From Chamaecrista fasciculata (taxonomy: Eukaryota > Streptophyta > Magnoliopsida > Fabales > Fabaceae), in contig QANZ01028097.1 of NCBI GenBank assembly GCA_003254925.1, positions 118,348-182,347 of the forward strand: a stretch of 64,000 bases of DNA. Direction: 5' to 3'. Below, in pieces: positions 1 through 12,039 of the stretch (the stretch's first letter is position 1; each line of letters begins with the position of its first letter). Below the pieces are notes generated by a model. It saw only the letters and a program-made list of their open reading frames with translations. It was not told where the DNA came from and did no database searches. A program made the translations under genes and the position numbers.

Positions 1-3000
1 ATCTTGCACCCCAAGAAAAGGAACTAGGCGCCATCCTCTTAGAGTCTTGGAGGAATTTTATAACAACCCAAACTCCTTAGGTGGTTATAACTAATTCCTA
101 ATAATTTTTGAATAAAAATATTACCTTAATATCTTTTAATTCAAATCCTATATCTTTTCCAAAAGATATTTATCTTATCTTTATTTAATTAATAAAAACA
201 ATTTCTATTAATAAAANATATTGTTAGTTTATTTTTTTTATTTGTTTCTCTATGTTAATGTTATAATTATTTTTGTAACTTAATTATGGCTATTTGAATT
301 AAAATGTGATCTTATTTAAGCTTTTTTAATTTATTTATTTGTCATCAGTTCGATTTAGGGATGATCATTAATAGGATATGGGAGGGTATTATGATCCTCG
401 GACCCAAACATAAACTTGAGTGAGTATTAAAATTAATCTTCAACTAAAAACCTGCCAAATAATTTAATCCCCATAATTGAATCCAAACGCGGAGAAATTT
501 TAAAATAAATTAGCTTGTATTCATATAAAAATTATTTTCATAATTTTTCTTTATATTTGCAACTATTGAAATTTAAAAAAAGATCATAAGTAACAATGTA
601 TTATTAAAATACTTCAAAATATGTGAAATATTTAATATTCTATCTTTATAATTTAATATTTTTAATTTATTATATTTTTATATAAAACAATAAAACGAGT
701 AGGATATCACCATATACAAACCCAAATTCATTGAGGTTGAACCCACATAGAACTACAAAATAACATTTGAGGGTTCTTAATATTTTGATTATCTCTAATT
801 TAATCTTAATTAAATCTCGATTGAATTATTAGACCTTAAATCAGTATTTTGATCGGTTGAATGTGAAGTCCCATTTGTAAAACCCTGGTCATTTGTACAT
901 GTCTTTGAAGGCCACATGTCATTTTTGTGGACAGGGCCATATTTTAGATTTTTTTTCTTTTTATTTGATATTATATATAAGTGTGTTTTGTATAAATAAA
1001 GTTTATGTTTAATTTTAGAAATACAAGAACAAATAAAATTTTATAAAATAATAAAATATTATGTTTTATATTTTAAAATAATAAATAAAAACATTTAGTT
1101 TTTAAAATCTTTGTACTTTTTATTTTTATTATTTAATATCCTTGTTTATTTGAATATATAATAATCTTAACTGGAATTACTAGCATAAATAATTTTATCC
1201 TTGTAATATCTGCTAATAGTCCATTTCTTCTTTTCCTCTTCATTTGTATTACTACTAGCACTCCAATAGCGTCAATGCAACTTGCTAATCCGACCCCAAT
1301 TTTGGAGTTTTGCTTTTTTTCTCATTTGGCATATATTTTCCGAAGACTTCTCTTAGTCTTCCTTTTTCTTTTTTGAAAGATCTTAGTCTCCCTTAAGTTG
1401 CTTTCAGAAATTGGATGGCCAATATTTAAAATAATTAATAAACTCTTATCTGAATTTAAAAAGTATATTGCATTCATTATTTCAATGAAAATTAAATTAA
1501 TTTAAACATGTAATTTAGTTCGATCTCACTTTAATGATGTGTGATTCAAAACGTTTCACTTTTGAGTACTTATGGTTTATACTGTTAGGAGTTAGGGTAT
1601 TTATAATTTTATTCTCATGAAATTAATTGTTAAGTTTTGTTTTTTTGGCTCCTATATTTCTTTGATCTTCATGAAATTTTGGAAAAAATGCCGTTTTGTG
1701 CTGGAGATTGAAAAATTTTGGCTTGGGTTCGAATTTTTGACACCCGTTTTGGGCAATATGAGGCTAGAGATCCCTCCCCCCTTAGTGAGCAGACTCTAAT
1801 CAATTATTTTTTAGTGAAACATGCCGAAAAATGGTAGATTCCAACGGGCTTTCCACTAAGTACAATATGCGCTGAGGTTTTGGATCCTCTTCAGTACTGC
1901 ACTAATGCAGTATTACAGATGACCAATAATATTGTGCCATGTGCAATAATTTTTTTTAAGATCAAGATCAAAGAGAACATAAGATAGATCGAATGTAAAA
2001 TTGGATGGAAGATTATAAGATCCTATAATTTTTTTAAAATATATCATATAAATAATATAAATAAACTTACTAATATATATGTATTTAAATAAATGCTCAT
2101 AAATCCATTCTACAACATATACTAAGATCCTTATCGAACATCATAAATTTATAGTCTTATCATATTATTAACTATGAAGATGCCAAAAAGTTCATCATAA
2201 GTTGAGTTTTAAGCTAACAAATAAAACAACTTCATGAAACCAAGTATTGACAAGGTAACAACCAACATCAACAAACATGAGTAACATATTACCAATTTAG
2301 ACTTCAAAAATGCAGAGTTTTGTACTTTAAAAAAAAAAATTGAGAAAGCGATCTTAGTAGCGAGTATGTTAAGAATTCCATCATTTTGAATGAAGCATTC
2401 GACATGTTTTCATTTGGGTGTATAATTGTCTAAGCAAAGAAGACATATGAAAGATGCGATGAACTTCTGTAAGATGATTTATATACGGAGTTAAGTTCAT
2501 TTATCCATCTCAGCAGCAATTCAAAAAGTTCATTTAATTTACAATTTTACATCACATTGAAAATGTGTTTGGTTGAGTACGAAATGGAGCGTGCATTGTT
2601 GTTATTAATATTCCAGCAAGAAGAAGAATAAAATAAGATAGATATAAACATAATTCGGAGGGTGAAGGATGAGATGATTAAAACCATGCAGCTATAAGAA
2701 GCAGATAGATGTTCATTTATAGAAAGTATTTCTCGTTGGGATGGTTAAGTCATTGATGCATATATAAAATAAACTCTATGCAGAGTGTGTGTTTAGATGT
2801 AATTAATTAATTATAATCGCCTTAATTCAAATTAACACCTTTGTAAAGCATTGATCGAACAAATACAATTTCCTCTTTTGCTTCATCACAAAGGTAATGT
2901 GTGATTTGAATATCTAATTACTGGATTGCATGAATAATGTTTTCAGCACCTCTCATTTTCTTCTAGTTGATGAGATTTTATTAATTGATTCCCTGCTTGA

Positions 3001-3600
3001 GACGCCACATGAATCATTCAAGTCTTCCATGCCGAAATCTGACTAGAAACTTATGGTTCTTTTGGTGAGAGTGTGTGTATCACTACAGTCCCTCGGACAA
3101 GTCAATACTTTATTAACATCTTAGAAATCACGATTAAGATTACATTTAATGACTTTTCATATTTAAAGTACATCATACCTCATAACTAATAATAAAACAT
3201 TATATGCTAAAATGTTAAACAGCAGTTATATTCAAATATTATTACGCTCAAATTAATGAGTGTTATCAATGTTATTCTAACAACTTTGCAACTTGTACCA
3301 GCTGTTTCAATTATGCAACATGAATCATTATACTTGTAACGAATATAGATGAACTACTATTCAAATTGGGTTCCGAGCCACAAGAACAAAACAAGGTATG
3401 GATGCGTCTATGGCTTCACTGCAACAAAAGGAGTATAAAAAACCTTTTATCATTTACTTTGGACAATCATCTTATAAACAGAGGTGCAAGAGATACTTTC
3501 CATTTCTTTTCTTTTTTTAAAAGAAAAATGAGTTTTCAGGTTCAAGGAGTATTGGAAAATGGAAATAGTTTGGCTTAAACACAAAAGATGGAGTTTGAGA
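1..3600. other. AT-rich intergenic region without a supported gene
   Basis: Only short spurious ORFs occur here. None shows a recognisable domain or a plausible splice structure. The one structured piece is a fragment near 1950-2120 that resembles, in reverse orientation, the 3' end of the hAT-like remnant at 10865-12035. The right edge lies downstream of the stop codon of the NLR gene, so the first few hundred bases left of 3644 probably include its 3' UTR. Confidence 0.7.
1950..2120 (-). repeat. fragment of the hAT-like repeat also seen at 10865-12035
   Basis: Read on the minus strand, this stretch shows a run of T/A-rich sequence, then a GATCTTATAATC-like motif, then GATCTATCTTATGTTCTC and GATCTTGATCTT. 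The same order of motifs occurs on the plus strand at about 11905-12035, at the 3' end of the hAT remnant. The match is by eye and degenerate, so the boundaries are approximate. Confidence 0.45.
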
Positions 3601-3643
3601 GAGTCAAGTAGTACCTGGCATGTCAACCTTCATGTTAAGAGAC

Positions 3644-6600
3644 TTAATTCAGAAAAGCAATGTCTGGCACATGTTGGACTATGTTGTAATCCTCTCCTCC
3701 ACTTCCTATTCTGGTCTTGAAAGATTTAGGCATCCATCTAATCTCTATCTCGCGAAGAGCGGTGGCATACTTCAGACCCTCGGGAACTGTCTTCAACCTG
3801 TTACAATCAGATATGGCTAACCGATAAAGATTGCGAAAAGCTTGATTCTCTATTCTCCACTCCTCTAAATTAGGCAAGCCACGAAGCACTAGAAGTTTTA
3901 GTTGAGGAAACCCATTTTGTGAGCACACCATTTTCTTTCCAATAAACATTTCCCACCCACTTAGGAACTTCAAGTTAGGAAGCTTCTCTAACTTTACCAT
4001 GGGGTCTTCCACTAATCTAGAACCCCACAATGTCAACTTCGCAAGCTGTGGAGGGAATTGATGGACTTCCGGCAGCCGTTCGATCTGCCCTTCTAAGTGC
4101 AGTTTACGGAGTGAAGGACAGCCTAACATCAGATTTTCAAGGTTTACTACCTTCTCAGGGAAAGAAAACTTATCTGTCCTTAAGGACAAAGACTGAAGGT
4201 GCTCAAACTTGGCATTTTGGTGACTGAAGATTTCAATGAACTCTTGAAAATACCTTGGGTCATTTAGTACCAATTTTCTGAGCTTTCTCAGTTTTAATAG
4301 ATGCCTTACATTACATTTATTGGCAGGGAAATTTACCAGTGTCTGCAAGTTGACAAGGTCTTCTAGTTGCAGGCTGTTAGTTATATTCCCACACCAATTG
4401 GGAAGATATAGATGTCTCAACCGTTTCAACTTCCATAGAACATTAGGAATTTGTATAGTTGAATCCCAGGTCACCTTATTGACAGTTTGTAAATTTAGAG
4501 TCTGCAAATTCTCCAAATTCCCCAGAGAAGATGGTAATATTTGTATATAAGTTCGCTTTACACTCAGAAACTTTAACCATAACAGATTCCCCACTTCTTT
4601 CGGTAAGCAATCTCCATCTTTACCCTTGATTCCTTCAAGATCTAAAACTCTCAGCAATTTGAAATTCTCAAAGACTTTTTTGATTAACTTCCAGTCCCCC
4701 AATTTACATTTCTTTTCATGGAAATACAAAAGAGAACGGAGGTTTTTAGTGGCTTTCCGATTACATGGAACCAATTGATCGACATGCTGATCCAGAAAAA
4801 CAGCTAGTCTGCGGACACTACCTGCTGATTCTGCATCAGTGCCCCTATTTTGTTGGATTCCACCAATAATGTATATAAAACCTTCTTCTCTTGCTTTTTT
4901 CAAACACAGGTCACGCATTAAATCATGGAGCCGGCAAGATTTTATCGTTCCAGCTGAACCTGTCTGACCAACTTGAACCATGCACCTACTTATCAAGTTA
5001 CCTATATAGCGTACTGCAACATCTTCCATCGTTTCGTCTCTTTCAATCTCATATTGAGATGAAACTACACCTTCCGCAACTAATAACCGAATTAATTTAT
5101 TTGTTGGTATCTCAGAGTCTTCAGGGAATTGGCACAAATAGAGAAAGCAAGGTTTCAATTGATAAGGTAGGTCCCGGTAACTTAAATCCAAGACATCAGA
5201 TAATCTTGACTGTTTTTCATGCATCTCTCCTGTTATTAGGTAAGAAGTTAAATACCGATGTACCATTTCCCACTCACTTAATGTGTCTTTTGTGGCTAAA
5301 AGACCTCCAAGCACAATGATAGCCAAAGGCAGACCACCACATTTTCCAACCATTTCTCTACCTAGTCTTTCCAAGTCATCACCAATAGTGAACTCTGAAA
5401 AAGTCATCATGAAACTCACATAAGGTAATTCCAGATGTATAAAACATACATAAACAGTCTTTTTTATTTTTGCTGATGCATAAATAAACTCTACAACGCA
5501 TCCAATTATAATAGTGCACATAATAAGTATTACGGAAAAATGATTTTCTACAAGAAGTCATGATTCTCTACTAATCACAATGAAACTTTAAACAATCACA
5601 AACCGCCCATTTTCTATCATTATAGAGTATAAATGATAATTTACTTTCAAGAGTCATAACTCAAAAATGCTTCAGCACAAAAAGGTCATCAAATCAATAC
5701 TGAAAGAATAAAACAACCCAAATAAAGAAATTCAAGATACACACAGTAATGTTTCTACACTCTCATTCTTTACTTGATTAGCCAGTTAGCCTTGAATGCA
5801 ATAAACCAAACAAAGGAAGAAAAAAAAAACCAAAATGATCCGGCAGTTTGAGAACAATTAATGTTGGAGAGAACGTGTTTACGCAGGGTTTATGAATATA
5901 TGAAAGCTTAAACTCATGACGTGTGTAATACTTATATTAAAAATATTCCACTTTTCTCTTAATACTGTTTGACTGTTTCTTATTTAGAAACAGTTTCTGT
6001 GCCTTGCTTTTTTTCTTGGACAAAATTTTTTCATCAAGAAATGAAGTCTCGGTCCAGATCTGGCATAAAAACAATTCCTACTATAATAATTTATCCTTTG
6101 TTAGGACAAGAAACAGTAAGACAAGTTGTTTTTGTAATCTATGTCGATGCATAGATTATTTGCATCTACCATAGAGAGACAGAAAGGAGAGAGGGCAAGA
6201 GGAAAAGTATAAAAATGAAAAAAGAAAAAGAAGTAAAACTATAACCATCCTTCCTTAAAGCCAAAATTGTGAGAAGCAGTAAGTTCCGTTTCTTTCCATA
6301 GTCTGTATTAAACTTAATAGTCATCTGTTTATAATGTCCAGAGGTGGTGATATTTAGAAAACCTGCAAATTCTCCATAAACATGAAGAGCGACAAGCTTT
6401 AAATTCTTTTGTTATTTTAGTAAAAAAGAAAATGATAACTGACAAGGGAATAAAGGGAGAGAACTTCAATCATTATGGAAATCCATTATCAGTCGAAATT
6501 TTGAGCAATGTTATAGCTTGAAGTAGGAATTAAGTGATTAAAATGTTGATAGTCAACTGAACTACTTTTTTTACCGAAGATATTCTTTCTGGATTGAAAA

Positions 6601-7842
6601 GCAATGATTGTGTACCTCCAAGTAGAGCACCTCAAATTTTTTCAACATTCAAATTCCCTTCCAGTATACAATTTAATTATTTATTTTTTCACAGGGCTTT
6701 CAAATTTTATAAACACCAGAGTAGTCCACTTATCAAAGAAACGAACAAATTAGTTTTCTGACTCTTCAGTGATTATTTAATAAACAAGAACGTGAAATAA
6801 TGTTGCTAATTTAATAACATTTCCAGCTACCTGAATAATCTTTTCTTGGAAAAGCTTTCCGCTGAAACAGTTCCCAGCTTTCTCCTTCATTTAAAAATCT
6901 TGGTTCATGAAGCAAGCCTTCAGGATCAACATGCAGCGCTATGTCTTTTCGGCGAGATGTGAAAACTATCTTACTGCGTGTGTTTTTCAATGGAAAAGCA
7001 GGACATAGAATGTCCCATGCCTCATTGCTCCAAATGTCATCGAGAATTATTAAACATCCCTTCTCTTGCTGAACTTTATACAATCGTTTTGCTAGTTCAT
7101 CATCTCTCATGCTCAAAATTATATCCCTCTCCTCTTTGGTTGGAGAAGTCAATTTAATCAAAATTCCCTCCCAAATATCTCTCTTTTTGCATTGCTGAGA
7201 GATGTAGGCCCAGGCAAAACCATCAAAGTGGCGCCTAATAGCATCATGATGGTAAACTTTCTTTGCAAGCGTTGTTTTGCCAAGACCTCCCATTCCACAT
7301 ATATACACAACTTGACAATGTTCATCTTTGCTCACCAGCCATTCCACTACTTGTTTTATGTTATCATCTAAGCCAACAATGTACTCTTCAACAATATGAG
7401 AATATGACCATCTCAATTGCCTTTGCCTCTCAAAAGAGAAATCTGAGTCTGTTTTGTCTCTTGTCATATTCAAACCATAAGTTTGTAAGCTTCTTGTGAG
7501 GTCAGATATTCGAGAATTAATAGATAACATCTTAGATCCAACCTTGCGAAGATGTATGCTTCTTTCTAAGGGTTTATGAATTCTGCCATATGCGACCTTG
7601 AGGGCATAAGTTTCTACCAAATCCTCAGCATCATAAGCTATAATTTTTATCTCTGATATCCAATTTTGTATACTCTCATCTTCTTGTTGCCTTCTCTCAG
7701 CATCTCTTAAGAAACATTGCATCCGCTTCAGTTCCACTTGCATCTTTCTGACTTGACCACTCACCCCCTCTAACAACCTAAACTCTTCAATTAGCAGATC
7801 ATAAAGTCTGTCTACTGCCAAGGACACAATTGACTCAACCAT
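3644..7842 (-). CDS. CC-NBS-LRR disease-resistance protein, RPP8/RPP13-like
   Basis: Intracellular NLR immune receptor, which in this family binds ADP/ATP and signals on pathogen perception. Two coding exons, 6831-7842 and 3644-5394, join with donor CAG|GTAGCT and acceptor TTTTTCAG to give 920 aa with an unbroken frame (DYS|EFTIG at the junction). The start at 7842 (MVESIVSLAV) is the first true ATG; an apparent extension upstream begins with GTG. Visible in order: a coiled-coil domain with an EDVID-type motif (AEDLVETY), the P-loop GMGGLGKTT, the kinase-2 motif LIILDDIW, RNBS-B KIVFTSR, GLPL (CGGLPLAI), RNBS-D (CFLYLCQFPED), an MHD variant LHD (LHDLMRD), and then about 11-13 leucine-rich repeats. 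The C-terminus (GEDYNIVQHVPDIAFLN) is typical of the RPP8 group. The intron at 5395-6830 is 1436 bp. No disabling mutation is visible, so the gene looks functional. The recognised pathogen cannot be inferred. Confidence 0.93.
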
Positions 7843-7884
7843 TATCAATTTTCTGTCTCCTTCTGGCACTAATGGAGAATAAAC

Positions 7885-9029
7885 CTACAAAAAGAACTGT
7901 CAACCAAATGTCACACTGTAGTTGGTGATCCTAATTATAGTATAATATGCGAAAAATAGATGCAATTTACTTTCACTCATATGGATGTTATATATATTTT
8001 TGTTAACTTAATCCTTCAACTCTATCAGTTTTAGCTGTATAAATGGTGATAGGATGCTTCTAGTGCTGTAATCTTCATTTGGAAAAATGATGCACTTCTT
8101 GTGCTGGAACCTTCATGACAGTGACCAATAAGCTCTGAACAAGAATTGACTTTGACAGATAGTAGTAATACACAATTAGAACAGTCGTTAAGAATATAAC
8201 ATCTTTGAACTCTTGGTTGGATTCATGATCATGCATGAGGGGACAAAAATACCCCCTTCAACTTTCAGTTATTTGCCAAAAAAAAAACCCCTCAACTTTG
8301 AAAAGCAGAAATGAGCCCCTTCAACTATCACCCTCTAGAATTTAAACCCTTTCTGTCAAATTTCCTATTAATCTTGTCAGCAGAGATGCCACTTTAGACA
8401 CTATCATTTATCACATGGCATGCTCCTATTTTTCTGGAAACAACAAACCTTAAGGGGGTTTTTTGTAATCTAAGCAACACATAAATGGATAGATGAGTTT
8501 AAACCTGAAGGATGATGTGGGGTATTTTCGATTTTCAAAGTTGAGGGGTGCTTACAAATGGATCAAAATTGACGGAATATATTTGCATTTTTCCTTATAC
8601 ATTGATGTTTAAACCCTCAGCAAATGGCGCAGATGACTTGTCTCAAGAAATGATAGATTAGGTCACTTAATACTCCAATTTTGGCAATAAAAAATGACAT
8701 TTCTTTTGTCTTCTAAAAATTGCTTCAATATAATTGAATCTGATTCCAGGAAGATATGGGGCAACTGGGTTTTGGGTATGGATCTTGCAGTACTACTACT
8801 TTAATTAAAACATACATGTATGCAGTTATGAAGTAATAACTTTGCAATTTAGCTCATTTCACGATTAAATATCATCCAGCTTCCACATCCAAAACTCAGA
8901 AGAGAGAAATCGTAGACCTTTCTAACTAGAATTTTAACTTTTGACTTCCAAAACTTGAGCTGCTCTGTTACCCTAACATGACAAGCGAGAGAGATCATAA
9001 AAGATATACATAGGAGAAGGAGAAAACAC
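7885..9029 (-). other. probable 5'-UTR intron of the NLR gene, containing a foldback MITE
   Basis: On the minus strand a donor AACTCAAG|GTGTTT ends an exon at 9030, and an acceptor CTTTTTGTAG precedes 7884, 42 bp upstream of the NLR start codon. Leader introns are common in this family, but no transcript evidence is available here. The intron holds the foldback repeat at 8238-8596. Confidence 0.5.
8238..8596. repeat. foldback MITE in the NLR leader intron
   Basis: The left arm carries blocks such as ACCCCTCAACTTTGAAAA. The right arm carries the inverse, TTTTCAAAGTTGAGGGGT, near 8530-8560. The outer ends are imperfectly inverted (AGGGGACAAAAATA against ATTTGCATTTTTCCTT). There is no ORF. Mutator-like foldback elements have this shape; target duplications were not resolved. 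Confidence 0.6.
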
Positions 9030-9119
9030 CTTGAGTTGTGAATTTCTGCAGGATCTGATCGCCAATTAAAGTGCCAGTGGTAGCAGGCGAAGGCTTCACT
9101 TGAGCGTAAGGGCTTTATC
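9030..9119 (-). other. predicted 90-nt non-coding leader exon of the NLR gene
   Basis: Flanked on the minus strand by acceptor ACCACACAG|GATAAAG and donor CTCAAG|GTGTTT. It has no in-frame stop when read in phase with the ATG of the upstream exon ending at 9422, so it forms the middle of a possible 55-codon upstream ORF. The calls rest on splice-site quality only. Confidence 0.45.
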
Positions 9120-9421
9120 CTGTGTGGTTGAAGTTAAAGTTACATGTATGTTTTTGCTTTGAAATATCTTCATGAGTCCGCAAAGAAATATTCTAAGTTG
9201 ACTTGTCATACTGTAGGACAATAATAAGAGAGAAATAATCTATTCCCCCTAGGCATTTTCATCTTCCTAATTAACTAATTCTCTCTTGAAAAATTAATTA
9301 TTCAGAAAAAATGAAATTGACACATAATGTTTCGGTGGGCCAAAGCACAATATGTCATTGACATTTATGAAGTTCTTTCAACTTTCAAAATTGATAGAAA
9401 CTATGAAATCGTGATACTTAC

Positions 9422-9670
9422 ACAATGCGCGGCGATTCCTGTGATTTGAACCGGAGAATTAAGCTCGCCGATCGATCGGCCATTGTAGAAAAGCGATGCA
9501 ATCGATTTTCACTTCCAAAACTCCGAAAATCAACTGTTGACTTAGACGAAGGCGGAAGAGTTATAGTTTATATATACAAAGCTTCCATCACTACCAATCT
9601 AACTGATTTGTTATACACACGACAAAGCACAACCATCTCTTGCTTGAGATCCTCTCGAAATGTTGCCATA
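9422..9670 (-). other. predicted first leader exon of the NLR gene with an upstream ORF start
   Basis: The minus strand shows a very strong donor, CATTGT|GTAAGTATC, at 9421/9422. An ATG at 9483 opens a frame (MADRSASLILRF...) that continues through the exon 9030-9119 and stops just after the junction at 7884, ending at 7869. A second short ATG-initiated frame (33 codons) begins at 9669. The 5' limit is not defined. It could instead be the start of an unrelated transcript. Confidence 0.4.
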
Positions 9671-9705
9671 ACAGAGGGGCTTAACATATATAATTATGTT
9701 TAGGT

Positions 9706-10500
9706 GAAATTGCACTTTTGGTCCCATAATTTTTGCTCAGGTCTCAATTTGGTCCCATAATTTTTTTTGTTGAACTTTTAATTTTATATCTTTTGCTCAG
9801 GTTAGTCCCGTGATACACTTTTGGTCATGTTACAGAATTGATCTTATATTTTTGTAAAATGTTCTATCGTCAGCCCCATCTGATCCAAAGATATGAGACT
9901 AATTTTGGACTTGATCCAAAGATATGAGACCAATTCTACATTCTGATTAAAAGATATAGGATTAATTCTATAACCTGACTCAAATATATAGGATCAAAAT
10001 AGGGATGACAACGGATAGAATATCCGAAATTTTATCACTATCCGTATCCGTTCATTCTTTCCAATATTCGTATCCTCTCCTATCCGATATCCGGTATCCG
10101 CCGGATACCCTAAATATCCGAAAATAATGGATATAGGATAGGATATCCTAATATAAAAATTGGATATATCCGATATCCGGTACCCAATATCCGTTAATTA
10201 AAATAAATTAATTAAAAATATAATAAAAATTTTATAAAATATAATAAAATATTTATATTATAGGGTATCGGATACCGGATACCCTAACTATCCGTTTATT
10301 TTGCACGGATACCAGATAGTTGATTTTTTATTTTTCAATACCCGTACCCTATCCGATATCCGGTATCCAACAGATATTGAATACTTTTAACCGGTAGATT
10401 CGGACGGGTATCCTAAATACGCACCCAAATTGTCATCCCTAGACCAAGAGTACCAAAAAAAAACTATCAATTTATCTAAACAAAAGATCAAAAGTGCATT
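9706..10500. repeat. foldback MITE of the TCCCATATCTTTTGCTCAGG family, split by a hAT MITE
   Basis: The left arm (9706-9990) has repeated phrases such as TTTTGGTCCCATAATTTTTG and CAATTTGGTCCCATA. The right arm (10442-10500) has the inverse, ending AAAAGATCAAAAGTGCA. The hAT-type element at 10000-10441 interrupts it. The same family recurs at 20630-20965, 30825-31245, 37240-37488 and 41530-41860. Confidence 0.7.
10000..10441. mobile_element. non-autonomous hAT-type MITE rich in TATCCG/CGGATA
   Basis: It begins TAGGGATGACAACGG and ends TTGTCATCCCTA, a terminal inverted repeat of the hAT type. The flanks GATCAAAA and GACCAAGA match at 6 of 8 positions, consistent with an aged 8-bp target duplication. 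The interior is palindrome-rich, with repeated ATATCCGGTATCCG and GGATACCGGATACC blocks, and has no ORF. A second, larger copy with a perfect duplication lies at 40400-41029. Confidence 0.8.
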
Positions 10501-11128
10501 AATAATGTGAGTGTCCTATAGGTAGAAACTAATTAATATGCGACGTTATATTTTTCACTGAAGTTGTGAAGGAATAAGGTACTTTAATATATTAGATTTT
10601 GTTAAAGAAAAAATTATCTCTAATTTAATAAATAAAAAACAGATAAGTATTCTGGTGAATTAAGTTGGTCCACGTGATCCACCTATAAGCTGGACCAAAT
10701 TGATTATTTTCTAACTCAATTGAAAATTTAGTCCATTAAACTTGTAGCCCGCCATATATAAGCCAGAAATAGTAAATATTTCACAAAAAAATATAGAATT
10801 AAATATCATTAGAAAAGTAAGAAAGCAAGCTCCATGCAATTTCTTTTCTCCAACGTCTTGAGCAAGGTAGTTAAGATCTAAATTTAGATTGTAAGATACA
10901 ATTTTATAAGATAATTTCTAATTAAATCGGGTGTAGGATCTTTTTGAATAAGATTGTGACAGGATCGCTATTTTGCTCGTAAGATCGTATGATTTCACCG
11001 ATCGCTATTTTGGGATTTTTTTTTAGTGTCCAATATGCTTATTTTAAAAGCCCAAAAATTGAAAACCTTAAGTTTGTTGTTCAAATATTGAGCTTAACTT
11101 GTCGAGTGTTGAGTTTAACCTGTAGTTC

Positions 11129-11347
11129 TTCCGGATGTGAACATAATTAGAGTACTTTTGAGAGGATAAGAAACTTTAAACATAACTTCTGTTTTACAAA
11201 TCTTATTATTTTATTCTCTTTCTATAATTAAGTTAATTATTTATAACCATTCATTATTTTATTCCGGATGTGAACATAATTAGAGTACTTTTGAGAGGAT
11301 AAGAAACTTTAAACATAACTTCTTTTATTTATAACCATTCATTATTT
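11129..11347 (+). repeat. local direct duplication with an internal deletion in the second copy
   Basis: About 63 bp starting TTCCGGATGTGAACATAATT at 11129 is repeated almost exactly from 11262. The following segment TTATTTATAACCATTCATTA is also present twice (about 11238 and 11328). The second copy lacks about 68 bp between these two pieces. It lies just upstream of the transposase fragment. Confidence 0.85.
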
Positions 11348-11355
11348 AGGTTCAC

Positions 11356-11676
11356 ATGAAAAGAATGAATCGTATGAATCAAAAAAAGATGAATGAGTTG
11401 GTCTATGTTATGTTTAATCCAAAATTGAAAAGGAAAAGAACTATAAGAGAGCTTAACAAGATAGAAGATTTTTCTTCTTATGATGAATGGATCACAAAGA
11501 ATAATGAAAAAAGAGATGAAGACATAGATGAAGGAGAAGATCAAGTCTTTAAAGTTCAAGAAGTAGAAAATGTTGAACCTCATGGCACTGTTGATGATTT
11601 GGAGATTTCAGTGGATGAAATAGAAATGAGAGACATTGATGATGATGATTTAGATGTCTCATATATGCTTGGATGA
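11356..11676 (+). pseudogene. C-terminal fragment of a hAT-family transposase
   Basis: A 106-aa frame beginning with basic, asparagine-rich sequence (NRMNQKKMNELVYVMFNPKL) followed by DFSSYDEWITKN and an acidic tail. This matches the pattern seen at the end of plant BED-finger/DUF659/hAT transposases, where a conserved 'NLVYVxYNxxL' stretch follows the dimerisation domain and an Asp/Glu-rich tail ends the protein. The zinc finger and catalytic core are absent. The frame is too short to be active and was probably left behind by deletion. Confidence 0.7.
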
Positions 11677-12039
11677 ACTTTTTGATAATGATGTTCTAAA
11701 TTTGTAATGTTACTTGTGGTTGTTGCTGGTTTTTCTTAGTTTTTAATTGAACTTATGAAAAACTTTTTAGGCATCTTCATTATTAGCTAATTACATGTTG
11801 AGACTATAAATTGATGAGGTTGGATAAGTATATTGAGATATGTTATAAAATAAATTTATGACTTATGAGCATATATATATATATATAGATAGATAGATAT
11901 TAGTAATTGTTTATATAATTTATATAATATTTTTTTAAAGAAATTCACATGTCTTATGATCCCCGATTCGATCTTGAAATTCGATCTATTTTATACCTCT
12001 TTCCATCTTGAATAAAATCTAGATCTTTGACAACCTTAG

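Larger units (their letters stand above)
10865..12035 (+). mobile_element. degenerate hAT-like transposon remnant
   Basis: The left end AAGGTAGTTAAGATCTAAAT and the inverse of the right end AAGGTTGTCAAAGATCTAGA resemble an imperfect terminal inverted repeat. Inside are motifs typical of decayed hAT copies (TAAGATCGTATGATTTCACC) and, at 11356-11676, a C-terminal transposase fragment. The body of the transposase is missing. The target duplication could not be recognised. Confidence 0.6.

Noticed and set aside
4030..5319. Several plus-strand frames opposite the NLR gene
   Set aside because: They are shadows of the LRR-coding exon on the other strand and carry no domain.
5395..5521. Extra N-terminal residues of the second NLR exon frame
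   Set aside because: This is intron sequence. The acceptor TTTTTCAG at 5395 joins in phase with exon 1 and restores the family-typical sequence.
7843..7869. Nine-residue N-terminal extension of the NLR (PEGDRKLI...)
   Set aside because: The putative first codon is GTG, not ATG. The true ATG at 7842 starts the conserved coiled-coil domain.
9425..9703. 92-codon plus-strand frame as a gene
   Set aside because: It has no recognisable domain and lies antisense to the better-supported leader exon with the GTAAGTAT donor at 9421.
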